From: Malus domestica
Taxonomy: Eukaryota; Streptophyta; Magnoliopsida; Rosales; Rosaceae
Assembly: GCF_042453785.1 (NCBI RefSeq)
Contig: NC_091675.1
Coordinates: 52,524,501 to 52,588,500 of the forward strand
DNA length: 64,000 bases
Direction of reading: 5' to 3'
The translations under genes were made by a program, and so were the position numbers. Positions 10,672-21,646 of this stretch are shown piece by piece (positions within the stretch are counted from its first letter, which is position 1; the number at the start of each line of letters is the position of its first letter). The notes beneath the pieces are model-generated. The model had not been told where the DNA came from. It did no database searches and saw nothing but the letters and a program-made list of their open reading frames with translations.

Positions 10672-11620
10672 TTTTTCCTTTAATTTTTTCTTCTTCTTCG
10701 ACGAAGAATTCTGATGATTCTCTTTTTTATAAATAAATTAAATTCCAAACCAACAAACAAAACGAACCAAAAGTCGTGATGCTCAAGGCTTAACTGTGTG
10801 TCCGGCTGCACTGCTTACTGGTTTACCATAATTATTATTAGATTTTAATTAATCGTCATCCAATCATTAATCCTGCATGATATGCTTTGCCACTTTACAC
10901 TTAAGAGCCTCTAGATATTTTTCACTATGTCGACAAGACGAGCTGATATATCAAATATCATAATATAGAAGTCATTGTATACTTAAAAAAAAAATTTCAA
11001 TTACTTGTATTATGAAAATTGGTGCGACCAGTCTGTATTCTCAATACATTGAAAATAAAACTTCAAAGTTATGTTTATTCAGCTCATTGCATAATAATTT
11101 CAAACTCTTTTTCCTTCTCTTACTGTATATTAGTGTCGAATATTGAGCATCTCCAACCACAAATGCAAAATGCCTTAGAATGTGTATTTTACATTTTGCA
11201 ATAACTTATGTGAGTTCGATACAAATATTGCCACTCTAGCCTTTTGCAGTAACTTATGTCAGTTTGATGTCTACATATAAGAAACAAGCAACATGGGATT
11301 GTTTAATATTACACCATTGACACAGTGGTATGATTTTGATAGGAATCAGTTTTATAAATTAAATGTGAGACGCATCTACTTTTTCTTTTTGTATTTACGG
11401 TTGGTCACTATTTTTCTCTATCTTATTTATTGTACAGACATCAAACTTATGATTTTAATATATATAGAACTCAAAAATAAGAATCACTTTCATTGCACTC
11501 ATATTTTCCAACTCACTTTAAGAATTTGATTCTTATATTATTGTTATCAAACTCATTTTTCCAACCCGAAAGACCTAAGAAAATGAACGGAAATGAGGTT
11601 TGTATAGGTGGCCATAGAAC
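10672..11620. other. Intergenic: bZIP promoter side and AT-rich DNA
   Basis: 10632-10800 is the probable promoter/5'UTR of the minus-strand bZIP gene, with a reverse-strand TTTATAAAAA at about 10724-10735 as a possible TATA box. The remainder to 11620 is AT-rich with no supported gene and ends at the Tat element target site. Confidence 0.35.
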
Positions 11621-11625
11621 ATCCC

Positions 11626-13115
11626 TGTTTGGGTTAAAACTTGAACTTTGGGCTTAAAAAGGAGTCGGCCCAAAAGAATGACTAGGAGGAAAGGAACCTG
11701 AAGCCCAGTAAAAGCCCAGAAGACAGAAAAGGGCTTTTCCCGACTAGGTACAGATCATTTGAACCACTTGTTCACCTACCTAGAGACCAAGTGGTGTAGA
11801 CTAGCCAGCTAATCAGCCCAAAAGCATTTTACAGTGGCAGTACAAGTAAAAAGCCGATGAGTCATTGCCCTTCAAGCTGCATTCGGGCAAGATTAAAGTT
11901 ACAAGAGGCCAAGCAAACTGTCTATAAAAGAAGAAAGAGAAATCAGAGATGAGGATACTCAAACAACCAAACAAATACAAGCATAAACTCTGCTCAAACC
12001 AGATTTGCTTTCAATGAAGCTGTAGTCAGCCCAAGCCTTCATCCCTTTCGGGATCAACCCTCACCAAAAGCCTTTGTAAAAGCTCTGCTACCTTGTCTCT
12101 ATCTTGCTGTAGTATCGATTTCCTTCTGTAAATTCATCTCCCTATCCCTCTTTCTAAGCTCTCAAGCCCCTCTATAAATCACAAAGATAGGAAGTTGCAA
12201 GACGACCAGTCTTGCCTGACAAGGTGAGACCTTGCCCGACCCTTTTTGTTTTTGTCTTTTCATTCATAAGTCTAGTAATATGTTGTATACTTCCACTTGT
12301 ATCCAAGTTAGTTCTAGCAAGTTGATGATTAAAAGACTCCTCAATGCTTGAATCCGATTGGAATATGTAGTCACAGTTTAAAGCAGATCTAAATTCTAAA
12401 CCCTCGGGCATGTAAGATTGATCATTCAAAACTCCTTGGTCTCAAGGCATAAAAAAGAACATTATGTGGACTTAACCCATCCACGATAACGTTTGATAAC
12501 AAGAAGTCCGAAGTGACTTAGGGCGCAAGTAATCGACCTATTTCCTAGTTTTATTTCTGTTATATTATGATTCTCGTAGAATGTTTGAGTATAGAAGTAA
12601 TTCTGATGCCTCAAGGCCTACACCTAAGGCCCTACAAAGGCATCTATTTGGATTCATTCTGCTCTTCAGGCTCGGGTAATTAGAAATATAATAGTCATAA
12701 CACTTCTGCAATCAATGAAACAAACATTATATGTTCGAGTACTGGGTTAGTTATTGATTGAGAGCCTCAAAGCCTACACCTAAGACCCCACAAAGGCACA
12801 TTTCATAACTAAAACAGCCTCTCGGCTATATATACAATTAAAATGCAACATCTGTTTTACATCTGCCATACTAAAGATGGCAGTGGCACGCCTGAACACC
12901 TAAACGTTAATCTTGACTAGGAGCCTCAAAGCCTACACCTAAGGCCCTACAAAGGCACCTTTCAAAGTTAACCATGTCCTTCTCTTTCAGCCTTGCCCGA
13001 CAAGCCCGCCAGAGAGCAGAAACCCGATAGAAAGCATCAACCGGCGCCAACCTCTCAGGGAGCTGTGTGCTCGTCCGCTAGGAAACATCCCCAAATGAAA
13101 TTCTAGCCACGAACA
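11626..13115 (+). repeat. 5' LTR of Tat element
   Basis: A 1490-bp LTR, TGTTTGGG...CGAACA, matching 18544-20018 throughout. It carries a CTATAAAAG TATA-like box at about 11921. The 3' part has three spaced copies of a unit containing GCCTACACCTAAGGCCC and TACAAAGGCA (about 12610, 12765 and 12923). Confidence 0.9.
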
Positions 13116-13117
13116 TA

Positions 13118-13141
13118 GTTTTGGCACGCCCAGTGGGACAC
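13118..13141 (+). other. Primer binding site region
   Basis: TTTTGGCACGCCCAGTGGGA begins two bases after the 5' LTR. This is the position and style of the minus-strand primer site in Tat-type elements (TTGGCRCNNNN...GGG). The priming tRNA was not determined. Confidence 0.6.
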
Positions 13142-13171
13142 CTTTAATCAGATCTTACTTACCAAAGAAAT

Positions 13172-14803
13172 ATGTCAAGAAAACCTGAAGATTTAAAAAG
13201 AGCGGATGTTCCAGAACATTTTGATGAAGACTTGCAAACTACCTTGTTGCAAATGTTACAAAGACTGGAGAGCGCCTCCGCATGCTTCAGAAAGAAAGCA
13301 GACTTGGTTGTAAGACTAACTATTCCTATATCTTTACCTCAACTTGGGGAAAAAGATAATAGGGAAAGAGAAAGACTTAAAACCAACCAGCAAAAAGAAG
13401 CAATGGTGGCCAAACATACAGATCCTTTCTCAGAAGCCCCAGTAAATATGATCAGTATGGCATGGGCCGAGAAGGGGAAAGAAAAGGTCGTAAGGGAAAT
13501 AGAAGAAAGAATACTGGCTAACAAAGCCACAAAATGGGTGATCAGATTGGCCGAACATCCAAAAGTAGCTATAATCAAAATGATGGTTCTTTGCAGTAAA
13601 TGTCAATGCAAGTGTGAGCTCGAAATACCACCAGCAGAAGTCCTCATGGATCATGAGCTGATCAGGAGGAATGAAGAAGAAGAAAGAAAAGAGGCCCGTG
13701 AGAAAGTTAGGCGGACTGCAGGAAGAGAGACTTCCCGAAGTGTTTTTCAGCGGTTAGGAGGCGATCCCTAGCCCAGAGCTTTATCAGAGATATTTTGTAA
13801 TCATGAAGCTTCTGAGGAGGCAAAAGACAAGGATGCCAAAAAGCCAAAAGAGAGAGGTGTAGAACATCTTCAATATGGCCATATGGGAAAAGAAGTTAAG
13901 AGAAATGATAGGATAACAAATCCTGTCAAGAAAGATAACCATGCCCGCCTCGGGCGAAAATGGTACGTGGTTGGGAAAAATGGACAACCCGTTAAACAAA
14001 TGGGAGCCTCTATGGTTAGAAGGGTCCAGAGGCAGCACAAAGCCTACATGAATTCTTTAAAGACCCCCGCGACGTCTGAAGCATCTAAGAATCAAAAGTT
14101 TGAAAAAACGTCATCTGGGGGGAATAGTCAGTTCCGCTGGAGAAGTAAAAAAGAGGTAGAGAGAGCTAATAGTAAAACAGAAGGGGAAGGAAACCATGTA
14201 CCGCAAAGCCTACATCCTGGGAAATATAGGATCTTGAGGAAAGCTCAAGAAGATATGATCATGATGCCAACTCCCGGATGGAAGACAGAGCCTATTTGTT
14301 TTGGAACTGTTTCGCCTGAAAGGAAACCACATTCTCTATCATTAGTGGATCCTTTCGGTGAAGTTCCAAAGCAAACACCATATTCAGGCATGAATCAACA
14401 GGAGGGAGCACCAGAACCACTGCTTCTAGAAGAAGCGATGGCCTGGTTAGATGAGTTCATGGAACAGATAGGGAGCAAGAAAGAAGAACTGCCAGAGCCT
14501 AGCAATTTTCATATCAACATGGCGTATGTGTTATCCGCCATGTTTGGTGCCGAGCCTAATCAACCTGCCACTATGGAATGAGACTATGTGACGACGGAGC
14601 CAATGATGGCTCATGTCGGTGTTGAGATAGTTGGAGAAAGAGAGTCGGGAAAAGCTGAATCTTCCGAAGCATCCAAAGATGGTCCTTTAAGGATCTATAC
14701 GGATAAAATGGTGTTCAACTGTCCAAACATGTTACTAGCCAACCATCTTAAGCCAATATATGTTGCACTCATTTGGAGTGGGTGTCTTTCAAAAGAATTT
14801 TAA
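13172..14803 (+). pseudogene. gag region of Tat element, interrupted
   Basis: The first ORF (13172-13771, 199 aa, MSRKPEDLKRADVP) ends at a TAG. The same frame continues through 13883-14581 and, after a TGA, 14588-14803. The protein is charged and helical. A Cys cluster CSKCQCKCELEIP lies near residue 137 of the first part, and PTPGWKTEP in the second. Both stops are single in-frame nonsense codons, so this was one gag-type ORF. Identification rests on position and on similarity in style to Tat gag, not on a diagnostic motif. Confidence 0.6.
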
Positions 14804-15435
14804 TTGATAGAGGAGCGGCTGTTAATGTACTGCCAGCCAAGCAAATGAAAAGAATAGGAAGAAGCACAGAAGATCTTATTCCTACGGACCTCACGGTTTC
14901 AAGCTTCTCGGGCGCTATCACCAAACCTCATGGGATATTGCCTTTAGAAGTGGATTTGGGGTCCAAACAAATCATGTTGGCATTCTTTGTGGTAGATTGC
15001 ACTTCCACCTATGGAGCCTTACTTGGAAGGGATTAGATCCACCAAAGTTTCGCCATACCCTCCACTCTACATCAACAAGTGGCTGTTTATCATGAGGCAG
15101 GGACAGAAGGACTAGGCTTTTGGGAGATGGTGGAGGCCAAATCACGGCCATTTCTCCCTACAGCCAATGTTGCGGAAGTGAGTTTCTACAATCTCAATGT
15201 AGGAATTCTAAAATGTTCAGGAGTTGATGAGAACGGCGACCCTACTAAGGTGACGGCCCAAAAGCTTTTAGAACAAGGAATGCTCCTTACTAGAGAGAAG
15301 TGGATAGACCTTGTATCGTCCCAACACCCCTACATCATCAATGATAGAACAAAAGAAGAAGGATCAGGTAATGGCAGTCAGGTCCCTGATCAAAAGAATG
15401 TTGGTGTATGGGAAAGGAAGAAAGTAAGAAAATGA
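14773..15435 (+). pseudogene. Retropepsin-like protease region, altered active site
   Basis: LIDRGAAVNVLP (Asp codon at 14806) is the aspartic protease active-site segment, followed by ILPLEVDLG and YGALLGRD, as in Gypsy proteases. The catalytic triad reads D-R-G where D-S/T/G-G is expected, so activity is likely lost. The frame differs from gag and is broken by a TAG at 15034; the same frame resumes at 15079 and ends at 15435 in a linker to RT. Confidence 0.75.
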
Positions 15436-15520
15436 GCTCTTTGATAAAGAAGAGCAGGAGTGGCAGCTAGGATCTCCGACCAATCAGGATAAAAGCAGAG
15501 AAGAGCTTTACGGAGAAGAG

Positions 15521-17269
15521 TTGGATATGGCCATACGAATGGCCGAGTGTATATATGACTTGGATGGGCCAGACGACTTGCCCGAAAGCCCGAAGTTAGT
15601 TGAATTTTTGTGCACAGAACCAGACAAACCACCACCAGAGGTTCAAGATCCTTTGGAAGTCATTGATTTGGGGATAGAAGAAGATCCAAGACCTATACAA
15701 ATTAGTGGCTTGTTAGAAACTAATGATCGGTCAAAGATTATCTGTCTTTTACAAGAATTTAAAAATTGTTTTGCTTGGCATTACACTGAGATGCCAGGTT
15801 TAGATTCAACCTTGGCGGAACACAGAATGCCCATCAAGGAGGGGTATAAACTTGTTAAGCAAGCACCGCGAAAGATGTCAAAGGAGATAGAAGAGAAGGT
15901 TAAAGAAGAAATTGAAAGACTAGTAAAAGCTGGATTTACTAGACCAGCTAAATATGTAGAGTGGTTAGCTAACATTGTACCCGTTTTAAAAGCCATAACA
16001 AAAGCAGTACGATGTTGTGTTGATTACAGAAATATTAATGCCACCACACCAAAAGATGAATATCCCATGCCCATAGCTGACCTGTCCATAAATGCGGTAG
16101 CAAAACATAAAGTCTTATCTTTTATGGATGGGAATGCCGGATATAATCAGATAAAGATGGCCCATGAAGATATACATAAAACAGCTTTTAGGTGTCCCGG
16201 TCATATGGGGGCATATGAATATCTAGTCATGCCATTCGAGCTCAAGAATGCTGGTGCAACCTACCAAAGGGCAATGAATGCCATCTTTCATGATTTAATT
16301 GGCCAAAACATGGAGGTGTACATCGATGACATCGTGGTAAAATCCAAAATAGAAGAGCAGCATCTGACAGACCTCAGGCAAGCTTTAACAAGGATAAGGA
16401 TCCATAAGCTGAAAATGAATCCAAAGAAGTGCGCATTTGGAGTAAAAGCGGGCAACTTCTTGGGGTTCCTGGTTCATCAAAGAGGAGTAGAAGTGGACAA
16501 AAACAAACCTTGGGCAATAATGGAGTCGCCTTCACCCACCAATAAAGTACAACTTCAGAGGCTGCTAGGTAAAATTAATTTCTTAGGGAGATTCATTGCC
16601 AATTTAGCGGGCAAGATCCAACCATTGACTCCTCTGCTGAGACTGAAGGATAAAGAAGATTTTGAATGGGGACCACCACACCAAAGGGCTTTTGACAGCA
16701 TCAAAGCCTATTTGACTTCTCCACCAATGTTGGTACCACCTCAAAGGGGAAAACCCTTAAAGCTATATATCTCAGCTTCAGAAAAATCAATCGGAAGTTT
16801 ACTAGCTCAAAACAATGAAGGTGGGAAAGAGCAGGCGGTGTACTACCTCAGTAGAATTCTGACCGAGGTAGAAACAAGATACTCCCCAGTGGAAAGATTG
16901 TGCCTAGCTCTATATTTCACTGCCGGTAAGCTGAGGCATTACATGTTACCTTGTCACGTGCACATCATTGCCAAGACAGATGTGATAAAGTATATGTTGT
17001 CAAAACCAATGTTGACGGGAAGGATTGGGAAGTGGATTCTAGCATTATCAAAATTCAGCTTTCAGTATGTACCCCAGAGGGCAGTCAAAGGCCAAGCAAT
17101 TGCCGACTTCTTGGCGGAGCATCAAGAGTCTCAAGATGAGATAATCAATATCCCGGGGACCCTGGAAGTTACTAGTGTTTGGATCCCGCCAAGCCAAAAT
17201 ATCTCGGGTAAAGAAGAGTGGGTCCATCAAGAGATAAAAAAAGTGACTGGCCTCTGGATTACTCCTTAG
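15521..17269 (+). pseudogene. Reverse transcriptase and first RNase H of Tat element
   Basis: A 582-codon stretch. RT motifs in order: VDYRNIN (168-174), FMDGNAGYNQI (201-211), MPFELKNAGATYQRAMN (237-253; the usual Gly is Glu at the FEL site), YIDDIVVKSK (267-276, catalytic YIDD) and NFLGFLV. The connection and Ty3-type RNase H follow (LYISASEKSIGSLLAQ, YSPVERLCLALYF, IADFLAEH), with the first catalytic Asp of RNase H apparently replaced (ISAS where VDAS is usual). It ends at a single TAG that separates it from the second RNase H in the same frame. Confidence 0.88.
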
Positions 17270-17683
17270 AAGCTTTATTTTGATGGTTCTTACACTCATA
17301 AGGCCTCTGAAGCTGGGATTGTCATTGTGAACCCCCAAGAGGTTTATCATTATTACTCGTTCCTCCTAGATTACCAAAGGAATACCAATAATCGGGCAGA
17401 GTATGAAGCCTTAATAATTGGTTTGGAAATCTTGATGGATCTGGGGGCAGTAGAAGTAGAGGTGTTTGGTGATTCAGAGTTAGTAATAAACCAGCTCAAT
17501 GGGGATTTCAAGTGCAAACATATCACCATGGCAGGGTATTACTTAGTGGCCACGCAATTGCTGAGTTATTGGGATTTTGAGATATCAGTTAATCATGTTC
17601 CCAGGGAATCCAACCTAGCAGCCAACAAGATGGCGCAATTAGCCTCAGGTGTGCCCGACATGGGAAGGTCCTTTCATGATTAG
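17270..17683 (+). pseudogene. Second (archaeal/plant-type) RNase H domain
   Basis: In the same frame as RT after the TAG: LYFDGSYT (Asp codon at 17282), NNRAEYEALIIGLEI (Glu), VFGDSELVINQLNG (Asp), and HVPRESNLAANKMAQLA (Asn where the fourth acidic residue is expected). This extra RNase H after the Ty3-type one defines Tat elements. It runs directly into the deletion joint near 17664. Confidence 0.85.
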
Positions 17684-17828
17684 TCGAGTATTAGACAAGG
17701 GAGGATACTACTTGACGGACCTCGAAGGAAATTGGCAGAGACATCCCATTAATGTCAAATTCTTAAAAAGGTATTGTCCTACATTATGGGATGTTAGAGA
17801 CTGTTATATTAAGGAGGATGCAAGATAA
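17664..17828 (+). pseudogene. Integrase C-terminal (GPF/Y) remnant after deletion of the core
   Basis: In a different frame from the preceding domain, EGPFMISRVLDKGGYYLTDL then HPINVKFLKRY, ending at TAA 17826-17828. This is the GPF/Y-type tail that normally ends Gypsy integrase. The zinc finger and DDE core, roughly 1.2 kb in related elements, are absent; the RNase H domain joins straight onto GPF. Confidence 0.8.
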
Positions 17829-18531
17829 AGCAGGCTTCGGGATGTCAAAGTACAATGTTTGTTCATCAACCATTCAAGAAGACAGAAAGATAAAAAGTTG
17901 ATAAAATAATGTTTTATTCATTTCGACAAATTGGTGAAATTTACATCAGATTCTGCCTCAGTGCACTATGTATGGTTCCTTTTAGATGCAGTGGTGTCTT
18001 AACCAGTTTTCTGCTATCTTCATGGATAGAACCTGATCAGGTGATCGGGTTGTGCGGCCAAGATGAGCTTGGTAGAGGACCCTCAATACGAACCATCACC
18101 AGGTATGATGGTGAAGCCCGACTTATCAAAGCAACGAGCAAGATGGCAAGCTACCAGAAAGAGAATACCTGACCAAAGGTGTTGGAGACAACGGGGTGTT
18201 TGACCAAAGGCGTTGGAGATAATAGACATTTGATGAAAATCCTTTTTCACATGAAAATGGAGTTTTAGGAAACCCCAATTGAATTCGGAGGAACCTATTT
18301 TCCAGTTGAGGGAGAAAAAAGAGAAGGCTGAAGAAGATCTATTGGCTGGACAAGAGCAATTTCGAGCCTGAATTTATAGAAACCTCAGAGGATAGCTCAA
18401 AGGTCATGAGAATAGCAAGAGATGCAAGATTGCATTCGTCCCGTTTAGAAAATACAAGTTCGATGGGAGGTATACAGGTATGTGGCTATTCAATCAATAT
18501 TGGCGCCTGGAATTCCAACCTAAATATTAAT
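17829..18531 (+). other. 3' untranslated internal region of Tat element
   Basis: No coding similarity seen. Contains a near-repeat of TTGACCAAAGGTGTTGGAGA / TTGACCAAAGGCGTTGGAGA at about 18172 and 18200. Confidence 0.5.
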
Positions 18532-18543
18532 TGAAGGGGGCAC
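18532..18543 (+). other. Polypurine tract of Tat element
   Basis: TTGAAGGGGGCAC immediately precedes the 3' LTR start (TGTTTGGG at 18544), the expected plus-strand primer. Confidence 0.75.
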
Positions 18544-20018
18544 TGTTTGGGTTAAAACTTGAACTTTGGGCTCAAAAGGGAGTTGGCCCAAAATAAGGAC
18601 TAGGAGGAAAAGAGCCCGAAGCCCAGCAAAAGCCTAAAATGCAGAAATAGGGCTTTTCCTGACTAGGTGCAGATCATTTGAACCACTTGTTCACCTACCT
18701 AGAGACCAAGTGGTGTAGACCAGCCAGCTAATCAGCCCAAAAGCACTTTACAGTGGCAGTACAAGTAAAAAGCTGATGAGCCATTGCCCTTCAAGCTGCA
18801 TTCGGGCAAGATTAAAGCTACAGGATGCCAAGCCAAACTGTCTATAAAAGAAGAAAGAGAAATCAAAGATAAGGACACTCAAACAACCAAACAAATATAA
18901 GCACAAACTCTGCTCAAGCCAGATTTGCTTTCAATGAAGCTGTAGTCAGCCCAAGCCTTCATCCCTTTCGGGATCAACCCTCACCAAAAGCCTTTGTAAA
19001 AGCTCTGCTACCTTGTATAAATCTTGATGTGGTATCAATTTCCTTCTGTAAACTCATCTCCCTATCCCTCTTTCTAAGCTCTCAAGCCCCTCTATAAATC
19101 ACAAAGATAGGAAGTTGCAAGACGACTAGTCTTGCCCGACCCTCTTTGTTTTTGTCTTTTCATTCATAAGTCTAGTAATATGTTGTATACTTCCATTTGT
19201 ATCTAAGTTAGTTCTAGCAAGTTGATGATTAAAAGACTCCTCAGTGCTTGAATCCGATTGGAATATGTAGTCACAGTTTAAATCAGATCTAAGTGCTAAA
19301 CCCTTGGGCATGTAAGATTGATCATTCAAAAGTCCTTGGTCTCAAGGCATAAAAAAGAACCTTATGTGGACTTAACCCATCCATGACAGCCTTTGATAAC
19401 AAGAAGTCTGAAGTGACTTGGGGCGCAAGTAATCGACCTATTTCCTAGTTTTATTTCTGTTATATTATGATTCTCGTAGAACGTTTAAGTATAGAAGTAA
19501 TTCTGATGGGAAGTCTCAAGGCCTACACCTAAGGCCCTACAAAGGCATCTATTTGGATTCATTCTGCTCTTCGGGCTCGGGTAATTAGAAATATAATAGT
19601 CATAACACTTCTGCAATCAATGAAACAAACATTATATGTTTGAGTACTGGGTTAGTTATTGATTAAGAGCCTCAAAGCCTACCTAAGGCCCCATAAAGGC
19701 ACATTTCATAACTAAAACAGCCTCTCGGGTATATATACAATTAAAACGCAACATCTGTTTTACATCTACCATGCTAAAGATGGCAGTGGCACGCCTGAAC
19801 ACCTAAACGTTAATCTTGACTGGGAGCCTCAAGGCCTACACCTAAGGCTCTACAAAGGCACCTTTCAAAGTTAACCCTGTCCTTCTCTTTCAGCCTTGCC
19901 CGACAAGCCCGCCATAGAGCAGAAGCCCGATAGAAAGCATCAACCAGCGCTAACCTCTCGGGGAGCTGTGTGCTCGTCCGCTAGGAAACATCCCCAACTG
20001 AAATTATAGCCACGAACA
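18544..20018 (+). repeat. 3' LTR of Tat element
   Basis: 1475 bp, homologous along its length to 11626-13115 with scattered substitutions and short indels (for example the GACAAGGTGAGACC stretch of the 5' copy is missing near 19130). It keeps the three internal GCCTACACC-AAGG-type units; one is shortened to GCCTACCTAAGG at 19677. Confidence 0.9.
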
Positions 20019-20356
20019 AACCCTCCATGAATTTATAGGGTCAATAGTGTAGAACTATTTGCGGTCATTATATATTGTATTGACAATCAGAAGATGGTCA
20101 ACAGCTGTGCTCTTATCTAAACGGAACGCTCCCCTACCGATGTATTTTTACATCCAATAGCTTCTACCCACATTTATTATGATACTTTATGCACCAAGGT
20201 AGAAAAACCATGTGTTAATTGTAGATGCAAATTTCCGCCGTCTTCTCCTTTGACGAAAATGCACTTGCAAAATAATAACTCCTACGATTAAGGCCAAAAG
20301 CCTCACGCACCCATGATGAATGGGGGGGAGGGGGTTTTGGCCGAAGAATCTCTGAT
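20019..20356 (-). mobile_element. Internal fragment next to a minus-strand LTR
   Basis: Sequence between the Tat 3' end and the LTR at 20357. Reverse-strand TTGGTATCAGAG at about 20346-20357 abuts the LTR and matches the tRNA-Met type primer site. The rest shows no ORF. Probably the 5' leader of a truncated element. Confidence 0.45.
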
Positions 20357-21094
20357 ACCAAAGTTAGAATTCTGAAAATAATGTGTTTAGGAGTTTGTGG
20401 GTAGCAAATGGCCTAGCATTTTAGTGGGAGAATATGACTATTTATAGGGGTGTGGCCGACCCTATTTGGAGAATAGTGGCCGGCTATATATGGTGAATTT
20501 GTGTGAATAATTGCAAGATATTATGTAAAATAATATCTTGCAATTAACATGACAATTAATCCCAAATTAAATAGGAAAATTGGGAGTTACCTTTTGAATA
20601 AGGATTTGATGAGGAGTGATGAGAAGGATTTGAATAAATATCATTTTAATCACCTTTGACTCTTCCTTGATTGAGCCGTTATTGTCTGTTGCATGCGCGT
20701 GAGAATCCATATGTGCCTCGAGGGTAATTTTGTCCTTTTAACCTAAAAATCCATGTGTCACCTCCATAATTTTCTTGATTATTTTTTGCTCCACATTAAC
20801 CCTATCAATGTTAAGGAGATTATTTTAAAAGGGAAACTCTCCATAGATTCTCTAGTTGAAAATAAAGAGTTTAGGAAAAATTTAGAATGTTCTACAATCA
20901 CTCAATTCTCAAATACAACTTCAATACTTTATTCTTCTCCGCAGGGAGGCATTTATAAGATAACAAAGGAGCAATACTAGAAAATAAACCAAAACAATCC
21001 TAGACCAAATCAAATCATATAAAACCTTTATTAAATCATATAAAATCACTAATTAAATCAAACCTTAAAATACTTTCCCTTTTATTTTCCAACA
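20357..21094 (-). mobile_element. LTR of another retrotransposon (minus strand)
   Basis: Read on the reverse strand it begins TGTTGGAAAATAAAAGGG (21094 down) and ends ...AATTCTAAC next to TTGGTATCAGAG, a tRNA-Met primer site. It contains a reverse-strand TATA box (CCCTATAAATAG, about 20445-20456). A perfect 16-bp hairpin lies within (20509-20524 with 20530-20545). No second LTR was found, so it is a 5' LTR plus short leader of a truncated copy. Confidence 0.6.
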
Positions 21095-21112
21095 TCTCAA
21101 CCATCTCATGTT

Positions 21113-21205
21113 TTGGCACAATGTTTTATAATGTTGGTACGAGAATTGACATTAAATTGTGAGGTGGCAAAGAATCTACAGAAATCCTCTTTAATGAGTC
21201 CTGTT
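21113..21205. mobile_element. Short MITE-like repeat, family shared with 22385 and 47690
   Basis: Contains GGCACAATGTTTTATAATGTTGG, then GTACGAGAATTGACATTAA, then AGAATCTACAGAAATCCTC. The same string of motifs, inverted or direct, recurs at 22385-22555 and 47690-47845. Confidence 0.45.
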
Positions 21206-21229
21206 AGCATTTCTCATAAACTAATTATA

Positions 21230-21327
21230 CATTACGATCATAATGCATTTCCCGTTATTTACTCTCTTTTTTTGGGAGAAAATAAGAAGTAAATAATGGG
21301 AAATGAAATGCAATACGATCGTAATCT
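21230..21327. mobile_element. Small hairpin MITE upstream of plantacyanin 1
   Basis: TTACGATCATAATGCATTTC (21233 on) is mirrored by GAAATGCAATACGATCGTAA near 21308-21327, and CGTTATTTACT by AGTAAATAATG. Together these make an approximately 95-bp imperfect hairpin without coding capacity. Confidence 0.5.
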
Positions 21328-21571
21328 AAATTAACCATCTTTAAGTGGCTGGTCTAGATCCAGTGTCACCTTTTGATTTTCTTAGACAAAATGTATTTGA
21401 AGTTTTACCATTTTTATGAAAATTCATTTCTTTATTATTTATTAAAAATAAGTCTATTTCTATCTCTCTTAGGAAATAAAAAAAACTATATTCTAAATAC
21501 AAATTTGAAAAAAAGAAAAACATATCTTTATAAAAATGGTAAAACATTAAAAACCCCAGATTGAGTTCCTA

Positions 21572-21646
21572 TAAAACGTGAACAACCACCACATAGGTTC
21601 CATATAGTTTTACTCTCGCCTTTGTTCGACCAGGAAAAACCAGAAA
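21572..21646 (+). promoter_or_regulatory. Core promoter and leader of plantacyanin 1
   Basis: CTATAAAACG at about 21571 is a plausible TATA box 75 bp before the ATG. The block about 21333-21668 is duplicated at 32678-33066 in front of the pseudogene, which marks the extent of the copied promoter. Confidence 0.55.

Larger units (their letters stand above)
11626..20018 (+). mobile_element. Ty3/Gypsy LTR retrotransposon, Tat lineage (dual RNase H), defective
   Basis: A complete-ended 8.4-kb element: 5' LTR 11626-13115, primer site, gag-pol remains, PPT, 3' LTR 18544-20018. Both LTRs begin TGTTTGGG and end GAACA. Flanking 5-mers are ATCCC (11621-11625) and AACCC (20019-20023), a TSD with one mismatch. 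Domain order is gag, protease, RT, RNase H, then a second RNase H, the mark of the Tat clade. The integrase core is missing. In-frame stops at 13769, 14579, 15034 and 17267, and frame changes near 14.8 and 15.5 kb, show that it cannot encode a full polyprotein. The LTRs differ by many substitutions, so the insertion is not recent. Confidence 0.9.

Noticed and set aside
13172-17828. An intact retrotransposon polyprotein
   Set aside because: At least four in-frame stops, two frame changes and a missing integrase core.
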